A stretch of DNA of 64,000 nt from Corynebacterium maris DSM 45190 (GCF_000442645.1 NC_021915.1:1240001-1304000); one strand, 5' to 3'. Shown: positions 50,063-59,726, counted from the first letter of the stretch. The notes: generated by a model from the sequence alone, not told the origin. Program-made: numbers and translations.

Positions 50063-51940
50063 GTGGCAGCTAAAAAGCCCACATCGGCCGCTCAGGCCAC
50101 AAAGGCCGCGTCCTCAGATTCATCGACGGCACGCGTCGTCGAGCGGATGACCGGCGCGGAGGCCATTGTCCGGTCGCTGGAGGAGCTCGGCACCGACTTG
50201 GTGTTCGGGCTTCCCGGCGGCGCGGTCCTCCCGTTGTACGACGCCCTCTATAACTCCAAGGGTCTGCGTCACGTGCTCGTGCGCCACGAACAGGGCGCCG
50301 GCCATGCCGCCGAGGGTTATGCCCTGGCTTCCGGCCGGGTCGGTGTGTGCATCGCGACGTCAGGTCCGGGTGCGACGAACCTGGTGACCGCCCTGGCGGA
50401 CGCGAACCTCGACTCCGTCCCCATGGTCGCCGTCACCGGCCAGGTCGGTTCGGCGCTCCTGGGAACCGATGCGTTCCAGGAGGCGGACATCCGCGGCGTG
50501 ACCATGCCGATCACCAAGCACAACTTCATCGTCACCGACCCCAACGAGATCCCGGCGGCCCTCGCCGCCGCCTTCGAGATCGCCTCGACCGGTCGTCCCG
50601 GCCCGGTGCTCGTGGACATCCCCAAGGACGTCCAGAACGCCGAGTTCGAGTTCGTGTGGCCCCCGCAGTACGACATGCCCGGCTATAAGCCCGTCACCAC
50701 TCCGCACCGCCGCCAGATCGATCAGGCCATCAAGCTGATCTCTCAGGCGCAACGCCCGGTCCTGTATATCGGCGGCGGCGTGATCAAGGCCAACGCGTCG
50801 AAGGAGCTGGCGGAGCTCGTGGAGGCCACCGGCATCCCGGTCGTGACCACCCTGATGGCGCTCGGCTCCTTCCCGGAGTCGCACCCGTTGCACATGGGCA
50901 TGCCCGGCATGCACGGAACGGTTCCCGCGGTCGGCGCTCTGCAGCGCTCTGACCTGCTGGTGACCATCGGCGCGCGTTTCGACGACCGCGTCACCGGCGA
51001 CACCGAGTCCTTCGCTCCGGAGGCCAAGGTCATCCACGCCGACATCGATCCGGCGGAGATCGGCAAGATCCGCGAAGTCGACGTCCCCATCGTCGGCGAC
51101 GCCCGCGAGGTCCTGGGGTCGCTGACCCATGTCGCCCGCGCGCACAGCGACGGGTTCAACTTCCGCCCGTGGGTCAACTACCTGGAGGGGATGAAGGAAC
51201 GGTTCCCGCGCGGTTACGACGAAAACGCCGACGGTTCGCTCTCCCCGCAGTTCGTCATCGGGGAACTGTCGAAGCAGGCTGGCCCGGAGGCGATCTACGT
51301 CGCGGGCGTCGGCCAGCACCAGATGTGGGCCGCGCAGTTCATCGACTTCGAGCAACCGCGCACCTGGCTCAACTCCGGCGGGTTGGGCACGATGGGTTAC
51401 GCCGTCCCGGCGGCGCTCGGAGCGAAGGCGGCCCTGCCAGAGAAGGAGGTCTGGGCCGTCGACGGCGACGGTTGCTTCCAGATGACCAACCAGGAGCTGA
51501 CCACCGCAGCGGTGGAGGGCTTCCCGATCAAGGTCGCCCTGATCAACAATGGCAACCTGGGTATGGTCCGTCAGTGGCAGACGCTGTTCTACGACAAGAA
51601 CTACTCCAGCACCAAGCTCGGCAGCGGCGACACCTACGTCCCGGACTTCGTCCAGCTTTCCGAGGCCCTCGGTTGCGAGGCGATCCGCGTGACCAAGCAG
51701 GAGGACGTCGCCCCGGCGATCGCCCGTGCCCGCGAGATCAACGACCGCCCCGTCGTCGTCGAGTTCATCGTCGGCGAGGACTCGCAAGTCTGGCCGATGA
51801 TCGCGGCCGGCAGCTCCAACTCGGACATTGAGTACGCACGCGGCCTGCGCCCGGACTTCGACGAGGAGTCCTCGGCCGCGGAGACGCCCGCCACCATCGA
51901 TGAAGCTATCGACGAATCTGCTCAGCAGGAGGAGAAGTAA
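50063..51940 (+). CDS. ilvB: Acetohydroxyacid synthase, large (catalytic) subunit
   Basis: A 625-residue TPP enzyme forming acetolactate or acetohydroxybutyrate, first common step of branched-chain amino acid synthesis. It has the activating Glu in VRHEQGAGHAAEGYA, the FAD-region GARFDDRVTG, and the TPP-Mg motif GDGCFQMTNQELTTA with NNGNLGMVRQWQ. The GTG start follows AAGGAG at 8 nt. It is controlled by the attenuator upstream. The stop TAA is directly followed by the ilvN ATG. Confidence 0.97.
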   Translation: MAAKKPTSAAQATKAASSDSSTARVVERMTGAEAIVRSLEELGTDLVFGLPGGAVLPLYDALYNSKGLRHVLVRHEQGAGHAAEGYALASGRVGVCIATSGPGATNLVTALADANLDSVPMVAVTGQVGSALLGTDAFQEADIRGVTMPITKHNFIVTDPNEIPAALAAAFEIASTGRPGPVLVDIPKDVQNAEFEFVWPPQYDMPGYKPVTTPHRRQIDQAIKLISQAQRPVLYIGGGVIKANASKELAELVEATGIPVVTTLMALGSFPESHPLHMGMPGMHGTVPAVGALQRSDLLVTIGARFDDRVTGDTESFAPEAKVIHADIDPAEIGKIREVDVPIVGDAREVLGSLTHVARAHSDGFNFRPWVNYLEGMKERFPRGYDENADGSLSPQFVIGELSKQAGPEAIYVAGVGQHQMWAAQFIDFEQPRTWLNSGGLGTMGYAVPAALGAKAALPEKEVWAVDGDGCFQMTNQELTTAAVEGFPIKVALINNGNLGMVRQWQTLFYDKNYSSTKLGSGDTYVPDFVQLSEALGCEAIRVTKQEDVAPAIARAREINDRPVVVEFIVGEDSQVWPMIAAGSSNSDIEYARGLRPDFDEESSAAETPATIDEAIDESAQQEEK

Positions 51941-52465
51941 ATGGCCACCGCCTTGAATGAACCCACCCGCCACGTCCTCAGCGTCCAGGTGGAGGACACC
52001 GAGGGCATCATCTCGCGCGTGACCGCGATGTTCACCCGCCGCGGCTTCAACCTCGTGTCGCTGGTCTCCGCCAAGACCGAGACCAAGGGCCTGGCGCGGT
52101 TGACGATCGTGGTGGACGCCGACGAGCGTTCCATCGAGCAGATCACCAAGCAGCTCAACAAGATCATCCCCGTGATCAAGGTGGTCCGCCTCGACGACGA
52201 GACGACGGTCTCCCGCGCGATCATGCTGGTCAAGGTCGACGCGACCAACGCCAACCGGCCGCAGGTCGTGGACGCGGCCAACATCTTCCGCGCCCGCGTG
52301 GTCGACGTGTCGCCGGAGTCCGTGGTCATCGAGGCCACCGGCACCCCGGGCAAGCTGCATGCGCTGCTCGAGGTGTTGGAGACCTTCGGCATCCGCGAGC
52401 TGGCGGAGTCCGGTCTGGTCGCGTTAAACCGCGGACCAAAGACCATGGCCCCGACCAACAAGTAA
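51941..52465 (+). CDS. ilvN: Acetohydroxyacid synthase, small regulatory subunit
   Basis: A 174-residue subunit that activates IlvB and confers valine feedback inhibition. The N-terminal ACT domain contains EDTEGIISRV, with Gly22-Ile23-Ile24 matching the C. glutamicum Gly20-Ile-Ile positions whose mutation removes feedback. The natural, feedback-sensitive form is therefore expected. The second half (ANIFRARVVDV, TGTPGKLHALLE) is normal. It begins at the base after the ilvB stop. Confidence 0.96.
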   Translation: MATALNEPTRHVLSVQVEDTEGIISRVTAMFTRRGFNLVSLVSAKTETKGLARLTIVVDADERSIEQITKQLNKIIPVIKVVRLDDETTVSRAIMLVKVDATNANRPQVVDAANIFRARVVDVSPESVVIEATGTPGKLHALLEVLETFGIRELAESGLVALNRGPKTMAPTNK

Positions 52466-52622
52466 TCTCACCTGGTGGGAGAAAATCGCCCATTAGGGGC
52501 ACCTACTCCCACCACATGACACACTTCGGGCACCGAGTGTGGCACAATGACCAATTAGACACTTCCGAATCTGACTACGGACGCTGCGTTGGCGCGGCAT
52601 CCACCTGAAAGTGAGTTCCTTC
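52466..52622 (+). promoter_or_regulatory. ilvN-ilvC intergenic region with hairpins and an ilvC promoter
   Basis: A perfect 9-bp stem TGGTGGGAG/CTCCCACCA (52473-52514, 24-nt loop, no T-run) could slow or process the ilvBN transcript. A CACTTCGG/CCGAGTG hairpin follows (52522-52539). CACAAT at 52543-52548 is a candidate -10 for a separate ilvC mRNA, as known in C. glutamicum. Confidence 0.55.
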
Positions 52623-53642
52623 ATGGCAATTGAGGTTTTCTACGACAGCGACGCCGACCTGTCGATCATCCAGGGCCGCAAGGTCGCCGTCATCGGTTAC
52701 GGCTCTCAGGGCCACGCCCACTCCCTGAACCTGCGTGACTCCGGCGTCGAGGTCGTCATCGGCCTGCGTGAGGGCTCCAAGTCCGTGGCCAAGGCGCAGG
52801 AGGCCGGCCTCGAGGTCAAGACCACCGCCGAGGCCGTCGCTTGGGCCGACGTCGTCATGCTGCTGGCCCCGGACACTTCTCAGGCAGAGATCTACACCAA
52901 CGACATCGCACCGAACCTCAACGAGGGCGACGCGCTGCTCTTCGGCCACGGCCTGAACATCCACTTCGACCTGATCGAGCCGGCCGACGACGTCATCATC
53001 GGCATGGTCGCGCCGAAGGGCCCGGGCCACCTGGTCCGCTCCACCTTCGAGGACGGCAAGGGCGTTCCCTGCCTGATCGCCATCGATCAGGACCCGAAGA
53101 ACGACGCGCAGGACCTGCTGCTGTCCTACGCCTCCGCCATCGGCGGCGGCCGTGCCGGCGTCATCCCGACCACCTTCGAGGCCGAGACCGTCACCGACCT
53201 CTTCGGTGAGCAGGCCGTGCTCTGCGGCGGCACCGAGGAACTGGTCAAGACCGGTTTCGAGGTCCTGACCGAGGCCGGCTACGAGCCGGAGATGGCCTAC
53301 TTCGAGGTCCTGCACGAGCTCAAGCTGATCGTGGACCTGATGTACGAGGGCGGCATCAAGAACATGAACTACTCCGTCTCCGACACCGCTGAGTTCGGCG
53401 GCTACGTGACCGGCCCGCGCATCGTCACGGCCGAGACCAAGAAGGTCATGCAGGACGTCCTCAAGGAGATCCAGGACGGCACCTTCACCAAGCGTCTGAT
53501 CGCCAACGTCGAGGGCGGCAACAAGGAGCTCGAGGGTCTGCGCGAGGAGTACAACTCCCACCCGATCGAGGACACCGGCGCTCAGCTGCGCGGCATGATG
53601 AGCTGGGTCGACTCCGGACTGACCGACGGCACCGCCAAGTAG
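52623..53642 (+). CDS. ilvC: Ketol-acid reductoisomerase
   Basis: A 339-residue class I NADPH enzyme converting acetolactate to dihydroxyisovalerate. It has the Rossmann GYGSQGHAHSLNLRDSG, the GLREGSKS loop for NADP, APKGPGHLVR and the metal-site glutamates and aspartates in YEPEMAYFEVLHELKLIVDLMYEGG. ATG 52623 is chosen because homologues begin MAIE; GTG 52611 is upstream. A strong terminator follows. Confidence 0.97.
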   Translation: MAIEVFYDSDADLSIIQGRKVAVIGYGSQGHAHSLNLRDSGVEVVIGLREGSKSVAKAQEAGLEVKTTAEAVAWADVVMLLAPDTSQAEIYTNDIAPNLNEGDALLFGHGLNIHFDLIEPADDVIIGMVAPKGPGHLVRSTFEDGKGVPCLIAIDQDPKNDAQDLLLSYASAIGGGRAGVIPTTFEAETVTDLFGEQAVLCGGTEELVKTGFEVLTEAGYEPEMAYFEVLHELKLIVDLMYEGGIKNMNYSVSDTAEFGGYVTGPRIVTAETKKVMQDVLKEIQDGTFTKRLIANVEGGNKELEGLREEYNSHPIEDTGAQLRGMMSWVDSGLTDGTAK

Positions 53643-53672
53643 GCGCGTCCCGTCTGATCGCCTGATCACCCC

Positions 53673-53722
53673 GCCGGGGCCCGCATCTTCCCGCAGAAGG
53701 TGCGGGCCCCGGCGCTTTCCTT
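53673..53722 (+). terminator. Terminator of ilvC
   Basis: A perfect 13-bp stem GCCGGGGCCCGCA/TGCGGGCCCCGGC with a 15-nt loop, followed by GCTTTCCTT. Confidence 0.85.
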
Positions 53723-53798
53723 CCCGACGGAGATTTCCCCCATGGGTGACCCGGGGCACATATTTTCAATAAGGTTTCAACAAGGAGTGGAAGTGGGA

Positions 53799-53804
53799 TA
53801 ACCT
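53799..53804 (+). promoter_or_regulatory. -10 element of the leaderless CDF gene
   Basis: TAACCT ends 6 nt before ATG 53811. Confidence 0.6.
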
Positions 53805-53810
53805 GGGATT

Positions 53811-54761
53811 ATGAGCAACCACGACCAGGCACCATCCTCGGCCGTCGGCCACACTCACCACGATCATGAGCATGGCTTGGGCGGCACGCACACGACCGAC
53901 GCCCCGCTGAAGGCGCTGCTGGGCGCCCTGATCATCACCGCGGTGGTCTTCCTCGCGGAATTGATCGCCGGAGTCGTGTCCGGATCGCTGGCGCTGCTGT
54001 CCGACGCCATGCACATGCTGTCTGACGCCACCGGACTGATCATCGCCCTGCTGGCCATGCTGATCGGACGTCGTAAAGCCACCGACCGGTCGACCTTCGG
54101 CCACCGCCGCGTCGAGGTGGTCGCGGCGCTGTTCAACGCGGTGGTCGTCACGCTCGTGGTCGTCTGGATCCTCATCCAGGCCATCGGGCGGCTGGGCTCC
54201 GGCACGGAGATCGACACGACGTTGATGATCTCCGTGGCCGTCATCGGTCTGCTGGCCAACGCCGCCAGCGCCCTGATCCTCATGGGGCAGCGCCACGCCA
54301 GCCTCAACATGCGCGGCGCCTTCCTGCACGTGATCACCGACATGCTCGGCTCCGTGGCCGTGATCGTCGCGGGCGTGGTCATCGCCCTGACCGGCTGGAC
54401 GGCCGCGGACACCCTCGCCTCGCTGGCCATCGTCGCCCTGGTGTTGCCGCGCTCGCTGAAGCTGTTGACCGACTCCCTGTCCGTTCTGCTCAACCGGGTC
54501 CCGGACGGCATCGACCTGCAGGAAGTTGAGCGGGAACTGCTGGAGATCCCGCACGTCGAGGACATTCACGACCTGCACGTCTGGTCCACCGAGGGAGTCA
54601 ACAACCTGGCCACCTGCCACCTGGTGATCGATGAGGGCCACGACTCCCGCTGCGGCGTCCTCGACGAGGCGCAGGAGCGGTTGCGCACCTTCGGGATCGA
54701 ACACTCCACCATTCAGCTCGAGCACCGGGACCACGCGAGCCACGAAGTCGTGTGCGATTAG
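53811..54761 (+). CDS. Cation diffusion facilitator (CzcD/ZitB-like metal exporter)
   Basis: A 316-residue membrane antiporter exporting Zn or similar divalent metals. It has a His-rich N-terminus (HTHHDHEHGLGGTH), six spans, and the metal-site pairs in DAMHMLSDATG (span 2) and HVITDMLGS (span 5). A cytosolic ferredoxin-like domain (about 210-310) contains IHDLHVWS. The mRNA is probably leaderless. No metal regulator gene is adjacent and no clear Zur box was recognised. Confidence 0.92.
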   Translation: MSNHDQAPSSAVGHTHHDHEHGLGGTHTTDAPLKALLGALIITAVVFLAELIAGVVSGSLALLSDAMHMLSDATGLIIALLAMLIGRRKATDRSTFGHRRVEVVAALFNAVVVTLVVVWILIQAIGRLGSGTEIDTTLMISVAVIGLLANAASALILMGQRHASLNMRGAFLHVITDMLGSVAVIVAGVVIALTGWTAADTLASLAIVALVLPRSLKLLTDSLSVLLNRVPDGIDLQEVERELLEIPHVEDIHDLHVWSTEGVNNLATCHLVIDEGHDSRCGVLDEAQERLRTFGIEHSTIQLEHRDHASHEVVCD

Positions 54762-54790
54762 TTCAGGCTTCGGTGCGTCCGCTCTCCGGA

Positions 54791-54796
54791 TAGACT
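54791..54796 (+). promoter_or_regulatory. -10 element of the leaderless DUF262 gene
   Basis: TAGACT ends 6 nt before ATG 54803. Confidence 0.6.
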
Positions 54797-54802
54797 CGCG
54801 GC

Positions 54803-56596
54803 ATGGCTTTCACCACGCCCAGTTACTCACTGCGGGACCTCTTCGCCCGCATCAACCACGGCGAGCTGCAGCTCCCTGATTTTCAACGCAGTTTCTCCTG
54901 GGACACCGACCGTGTCCGTTCCTTGATCGTCACCGTGTTGCGCGGTTATCCGGTGGGGGCGTTGCTGGCGCTGGACACCCGCAACGAGCCGATGCGTTTT
55001 CGGCCGCGTCCCGTGGCGGGCGCGCCGGCCGCGGGGGAGAGCCCGGGTCTGCTGCTTCTCGACGGCCAGCAACGCCTGACCGGCCTTTATCAGAGCTTCC
55101 AGGCGCCGGGGCTGGTCGACACCGTCGATTTCCGGTCCAAGCGGATCAGGCGCCGCTACCTCGTCGACGTGGCCAGGGCGGTGGAAGAAGACGTCATGCC
55201 GGACGAGGCGGTCTTTTCGGTCGACGAAAACGGGGAGGTCACCTCGCACTTCGGCCCCCGGCTCGACCACCGGCTGGACAGCCGGGAGGCGTGCGTCGCC
55301 GCCGGGTGCATCCCCGTCTCCAGCCTGCTCACCGACGAAAGCACCGGCATGCTCTTCGACATGGCGGCCAGCGCCGATCCGGAGTTCCTGGCCCGGATCA
55401 AGACCTTCCAATCCGCCGTCGCCACCCCGCTCAGCGCCTACGACGTGCCCATGATCCGGTTGGGGCGGGAGACGGCCCGCGCCGGAGTGGGCTCCATCTT
55501 CGCGCAGGCGAATCAGATGGGCCTGCAGATGGACGTCTTTGAGTTGCTCACCGCCGTGTATTCCACGGAAGACCCCACATTTTCGCTGGCGCAGTCCTGG
55601 GCGCAGACGGAGGCCATTCTGCGACAGTACCCGGCGCTGGACGGCATCGACCGGACTGCCTTCCTCGCCGCGGTGAGTCTGCTGGTCACCGGCCGTCGCG
55701 GGCACAGCCGCGGCCAGCGCGAGGACATCGTCAACCTGCGCCTGGAGGACTACCGCCCGGCCGTCGATCAGCTCCGCGACAGTTTCCGCAAGGCCGCGGA
55801 GTTTCTCGCCCAGCGCTGCATTTTGACCACGGAACAAGTGCCCTACACCGCACAGATCGTGCCCCTGGCCGTGATCCTCGCGCTGCTGGACGAGACGCCG
55901 GGGGCGCTCGCCGAGAGCAGCGGGATGAACCGCCTCAACCGGTGGTTCTGGTCCGGCGTGTTCGGGGAGCTCTACGGTTCCGCGGCGGTGACCATCCGGG
56001 CCGCCCGCGACGTCGACGAGGTGGCCGCCTGGGTGCGCGAAGACGACGCCCCCGTCCCCGACACCGTCGCCGGTGCGGCGTTCACCGAATCCCGGCTGCT
56101 GTCCATCGACGAGGACTCCGGCGTGTGGCAGGGGATCTACGCGCTGCTGATGGGGCGCGGGGCGCGGGACTGGCGCACCGGCCGCACTTTCGACCGGTGG
56201 TCCTACGACGAACTCGACCCTGAATTCGGGCATGTCTTCCCGCGCCAGTGGTGCCAGGAGAACGGCGTCGAGCTGGTGCTGGCGGACTCCGTGCTCAACC
56301 GCACCCCGATGAGCAAGCGCACGGAGGTCGTCATCACGGGTTATGACCCCGCCCGCTACCTGGTGCGGGTGCAGTCCAAATCCTTGATGGAAAACGACGA
56401 GTTCCACGAGACGCTCTTGTCCCACGAGATGGACCCAGAGTTGATGCGGCGTTCCGACGCCACCGGGTTTTTCGCCGACCGGCGGCGCCGTCTGGTGGGC
56501 ATGGTCGAACACGCCATGGGCAAAGACGTGATCCGCGACGTCGACGACGCAGATTACTCCGGCGGCGGGGAAGGCCCGGATGCCTTTGCGAGCTAA
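54803..56596 (+). CDS. GmrSD-like protein (DUF262 plus DUF1524/HNH-like domains)
   Basis: A 597-residue single-chain protein. The N-terminal DUF262 domain has LPDFQRSFSW and the catalytic LLDGQQRLTGLYQ (Asp87-Arg91), the nucleotide-hydrolysis motif of GmrS, SspE and BrxU. The C-terminal part has GHVFPRQW (His477) followed by VLNRTPMSKRTE, the DUF1524 HNH-nuclease pattern of GmrD. Members act as type IV restriction or phosphorothioate-dependent anti-phage nucleases. A defence role is inferred, as no other defence gene is near. It has a leaderless start and overlaps the next gene by 17 nt. Confidence 0.83.
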   Translation: MAFTTPSYSLRDLFARINHGELQLPDFQRSFSWDTDRVRSLIVTVLRGYPVGALLALDTRNEPMRFRPRPVAGAPAAGESPGLLLLDGQQRLTGLYQSFQAPGLVDTVDFRSKRIRRRYLVDVARAVEEDVMPDEAVFSVDENGEVTSHFGPRLDHRLDSREACVAAGCIPVSSLLTDESTGMLFDMAASADPEFLARIKTFQSAVATPLSAYDVPMIRLGRETARAGVGSIFAQANQMGLQMDVFELLTAVYSTEDPTFSLAQSWAQTEAILRQYPALDGIDRTAFLAAVSLLVTGRRGHSRGQREDIVNLRLEDYRPAVDQLRDSFRKAAEFLAQRCILTTEQVPYTAQIVPLAVILALLDETPGALAESSGMNRLNRWFWSGVFGELYGSAAVTIRAARDVDEVAAWVREDDAPVPDTVAGAAFTESRLLSIDEDSGVWQGIYALLMGRGARDWRTGRTFDRWSYDELDPEFGHVFPRQWCQENGVELVLADSVLNRTPMSKRTEVVITGYDPARYLVRVQSKSLMENDEFHETLLSHEMDPELMRRSDATGFFADRRRRLVGMVEHAMGKDVIRDVDDADYSGGGEGPDAFAS

Positions 56597-57503
56597 AGCC
56601 TTGCCTGCCGCGGCGATCGCGCTGGGGGTCGGGCTGCTCGCTGGTTGCGTGCCGGGCTATCTGGAGCCGCCCCCAGATCCGCGGGTGACGGTGACCGGCG
56701 CCCCGGAGCCGTCTGCCGCGCGGCCGCTCACGGAGCTCCGCGCGGACAACCGCAGCCGCCACGTCGCCGACCGGTTCCCCGAACGCCCGACGGTGCTCGA
56801 CGACCCGTCCGGCACCGCTTCCTCGGAATTGTTCTTTTCCTCGTCGGTGACGGTGATCGTCGCGGCCGCGGAGGCGGCGCCCCAGTTGCGGGCGGCGTCG
56901 TTGGCGGTGTTCACGCACGCCCCGTTGCTCACCTACACCCCGGAAACCCACACCGAGGTGGTCAACGAGATCGCGCGGCTGGGGGCCAGCCGGGTGCTGA
57001 CCGTCGGACAGGTGGGCTTGGCGGCGTCGGTGGGGGAGACCACCGTGATCCGCGACCCGGGCACTCTCAGCGCCCTGGGGGAGCTGACGGCGCACCAGTT
57101 CACCGAGGTCGTCGTCGCCGAGCCTGCGGACATGGTGCAGGCGGTGGCCAACCTGGACGGCGTGACGCCGGTGGCCTTGACCGCGGGGTGGGAGGAGATG
57201 ACGCGAGAGCAGGCCGCCGATCTGCCGGCCTTTCCGATCGCGTCACGACGTGACGCGCAACAGGGGCCGCTGGTGGTGGCGACTCCGGCTGCGCAGGTCG
57301 CGGCCGTGGCGAACGCCCGCAGCTTCGGCGCCGACGTCAGGGTCGTCCCGGACGCCGATCCGCGGGCGACGGAGCGGGGGTTGGCGGCCATGGTCGGGAT
57401 GGCGGACCGGCCGCTCATCGCGCTCGGTGACGAGTTCGTCTCGGGTCCGGCGTTGTCACGGGCGATCCAGGAGGCGGAGGCGGCCGCGCAGGAAAAGCCG
57501 TGA
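56580..57503 (+). CDS. Secreted lipoprotein with cell-wall-binding-repeat-2-like fold
   Basis: A 307-residue protein. The signal ends in lipobox LLAGC (Cys23), predicting lipid anchoring outside the membrane. The mature part contains repeated units of the pattern FFSSSVTVIVAAAEAAP ... EIARLGASRVLTVG, similar to the clostridial cell-wall-binding repeat 2 and to the lipoprotein after leuB. The function is unknown. The ATG lies inside the end of the DUF262 gene (17-nt overlap), so the two are coupled. serA follows after 160 bp. Confidence 0.75.
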   Translation: MPLRAKALPAAAIALGVGLLAGCVPGYLEPPPDPRVTVTGAPEPSAARPLTELRADNRSRHVADRFPERPTVLDDPSGTASSELFFSSSVTVIVAAAEAAPQLRAASLAVFTHAPLLTYTPETHTEVVNEIARLGASRVLTVGQVGLAASVGETTVIRDPGTLSALGELTAHQFTEVVVAEPADMVQAVANLDGVTPVALTAGWEEMTREQAADLPAFPIASRRDAQQGPLVVATPAAQVAAVANARSFGADVRVVPDADPRATERGLAAMVGMADRPLIALGDEFVSGPALSRAIQEAEAAAQEKP

Positions 57504-57663
57504 CGGGCCCGAGCGGAGATGCCCGCCCGCACGTGACCTCCCGCCCCGAAAACGGGTAGCGATACAGCGACGGGGTGGGCCACAGGATAAAGTGACGGGC
57601 AATCGGTGCACGAAATAGATTGGCATCGATAAACCTATGTCAAAAGAGCAGGAGAGTACTCAC

Positions 57664-59247
57664 GTGAGCAAGCCCGTCGTTCTCATCGCCGACAAACTCG
57701 CCCAGTCCACCGTCGACGCCTTAGGAGACGCAGTCGAGGTGCGTTGGGTGGACGGTCCGAACCGCCAGGAGCTGCTCGCCGCGGTTCCGGAGGCTGACGC
57801 GCTGCTGGTGCGTTCGGCGACGACGGTCGACCGTGAGGTCCTCGAGGCCGCGCCGAAGCTGCAGATCGTCGGCCGCGCCGGCGTGGGCCTGGACAACGTG
57901 GACATCGAGGCCGCCACCGAGTTCGGTGTGATGGTGGCCAACGCCCCGACCTCCAACATCCACTCCGCCTGCGAGCACGCCGTCGCTCTGCTGCTGTCCA
58001 CGGCCCGCCAGATCCCGGCCGCCGACAAGACCCTGCGCGACGCAGAGTGGAAGCGCTCCTCCTTCAAGGGCGTCGAGATCTTCGGCAAGACCGTCGGCAT
58101 CGTCGGCTTCGGCCACATCGGCCAGCTGTTCGCCCAGCGTCTCGCCGCTTTCGAGACCACCATCATCGCCTACGACCCGTACGCCAACCCGGCTCGGGCC
58201 GCCCAGCTCGGCGTCGAGCTGGTCGAGCTGGATGAGCTCGTCGGCCGTGCGGACTTCGTGACGATCCACCTGCCGAAGACGAACGAGACCGCCGGCATGT
58301 TCAACGCGGAGCTGCTGGCCAAGTCCAAGAAGGGCCAGATCATCATCAACGCCGCCCGCGGCGGCCTGGTCGACGAGCAGGCGCTCGCCGACGCCATTTC
58401 CTCCGGCCACATCCGCGGCGCCGGCTTCGACGTCTACGCCACCGAGCCGTGCACCGACTCCCCGCTCTTCGAGCTGGATGAAGTCGTGGTCACCCCGCAC
58501 CTGGGCGCCTCCACCGTCGAGGCCCAGGACCGGGCCGGCACCGACGTCGCCGACAGCGTGCTGAAGGCCTTGCGCGGCGAGTTCGTCGCCGACGCCGTCA
58601 ACGTCTCCGGCGGCAAGGTCGGCGAGGAGGTCTCCTCCTGGCTCGACCTGTCCCGCAAGCTCGGCCTCATCGCCGGCAAGCTCCTCGACGGCGCCCCGGT
58701 CAGCCTCGAGGCCGTCGCCCGCGGCGAGCTCTCCACTGAGGAAGTCGACGTGCTGGGGCTGTCCGCAGTGCGCGGCCTGTTCGCCGGCACCGCCGACGAG
58801 GCCGTGACCTTCGTCAACGCCCCGCAGGTCGCCGAGCAGCGCGGCCTGGAGTACAAGACCGGCACCGCCACCGAGTCAATCACCCACCGCTCGGTGCTGG
58901 AGGTCAAGCTGGTGGCCGCCAACGGCAACTCCGTCGCCGTCGCCGGCGCCCTGACCGGCCTGGAGCGCGTCGAGAAGCTCGTGCGCATCAACGGCCGCGG
59001 CGTCGACCTGCGCGCCGAGGGCCACAACATCTTCTTCTCTTACACGGACGCCCCGGGCGCCCTGGGCACGGTCGCTTCCGAGCTGGGCGTCAATGGCATC
59101 AACATTGAGGCCGCCGCCCTGACCCAGGCGGCCAAGGGTGACGGCGCGACCCTGATCCTGCGCGTCGAGTCCGAGGTTCCGGCGGACCTGGAGAAGGCCA
59201 TCGCCGAGAAGATCAAGGCTGAGTCCTTCCAGGTCTCCCTGGACTAG
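57664..59247 (+). CDS. serA: D-3-phosphoglycerate dehydrogenase
   Basis: A 527-residue long-form SerA, first step of serine synthesis. It has the NAD motif GFGHIGQLFAQRL (near 148), the active-site Arg in NAARGGLVDE and His in VTPHLGAST. An intervening ASB domain (about 320-450) precedes a C-terminal ACT domain (YTDAPGALGTV). The GTG start is chosen by homology with AGGAGA 8 nt upstream; an in-frame ATG at 57637 is less likely. The stop overlaps the following small gene by 1 nt. Confidence 0.97.
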   Translation: MSKPVVLIADKLAQSTVDALGDAVEVRWVDGPNRQELLAAVPEADALLVRSATTVDREVLEAAPKLQIVGRAGVGLDNVDIEAATEFGVMVANAPTSNIHSACEHAVALLLSTARQIPAADKTLRDAEWKRSSFKGVEIFGKTVGIVGFGHIGQLFAQRLAAFETTIIAYDPYANPARAAQLGVELVELDELVGRADFVTIHLPKTNETAGMFNAELLAKSKKGQIIINAARGGLVDEQALADAISSGHIRGAGFDVYATEPCTDSPLFELDEVVVTPHLGASTVEAQDRAGTDVADSVLKALRGEFVADAVNVSGGKVGEEVSSWLDLSRKLGLIAGKLLDGAPVSLEAVARGELSTEEVDVLGLSAVRGLFAGTADEAVTFVNAPQVAEQRGLEYKTGTATESITHRSVLEVKLVAANGNSVAVAGALTGLERVEKLVRINGRGVDLRAEGHNIFFSYTDAPGALGTVASELGVNGINIEAAALTQAAKGDGATLILRVESEVPADLEKAIAEKIKAESFQVSLD

Positions 59248-59726
59248 TGAACTGGCTGAAAGCGGCGGGACTGGGAGTCTTCGCCGCTGCCGTGGTGACG
59301 GTGCTGTCCGTCCCCCTGTGGCCTACGCCCACGTATGTGAGTAAATCAGGCGTACACGTGGGGGAGGGTGGCGCCGTTTCTGTTTTCGTGCATGGCTGCG
59401 GCGTCGAGTACGACCGCGTCATGGTCCGCTCCGGCGGCGATATCGCCGCGACGTATGCCGCGGCGCCCGTGTCTGGGGCACAGGTGTTTGAGGTGGGGGC
59501 GCCCGCACCGGACGGGTGGCGGCTCACTCGGGGCGAGTCGCTGGTGACGGGGGAGCCGGTACAGGTGACGGTCAGTCTCGTAGACGCCTCCCGCGAGGTC
59601 CGGTTCCGTGACTCGGACGTCGGCTGGGAGTGGCTGGACGACCCTGGGTTTGTGGTTCTGGGAACGTATGACTCCGCGGTGGCGCATCTGCTGGCGCGGC
59701 CGGGGGAGTGGGACGAGGTGTGCTGA
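59247..59726 (+). CDS. Small membrane-anchored protein of unknown function
   Basis: A 159-residue protein with one N-terminal hydrophobic segment (about 5-24, signal anchor) and a soluble, beta-rich extracytoplasmic part without a recognised domain. Two cysteines (Cys52 and the last residue, Cys159) could form a disulfide. The GTG start shares its first base with the last base of the serA stop codon, so translation is probably coupled. It lies between serA and leuB as a small membrane gene does in C. glutamicum (recalled). Confidence 0.7.
   Translation: MNWLKAAGLGVFAAAVVTVLSVPLWPTPTYVSKSGVHVGEGGAVSVFVHGCGVEYDRVMVRSGGDIAATYAAAPVSGAQVFEVGAPAPDGWRLTRGESLVTGEPVQVTVSLVDASREVRFRDSDVGWEWLDDPGFVVLGTYDSAVAHLLARPGEWDEVC

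Noticed and set aside
53741..53810. Zur-type zinc operator before the CDF exporter
   Set aside because: AT-rich TTTCAA repeats are present but no clear palindrome matching a Zur site could be drawn.
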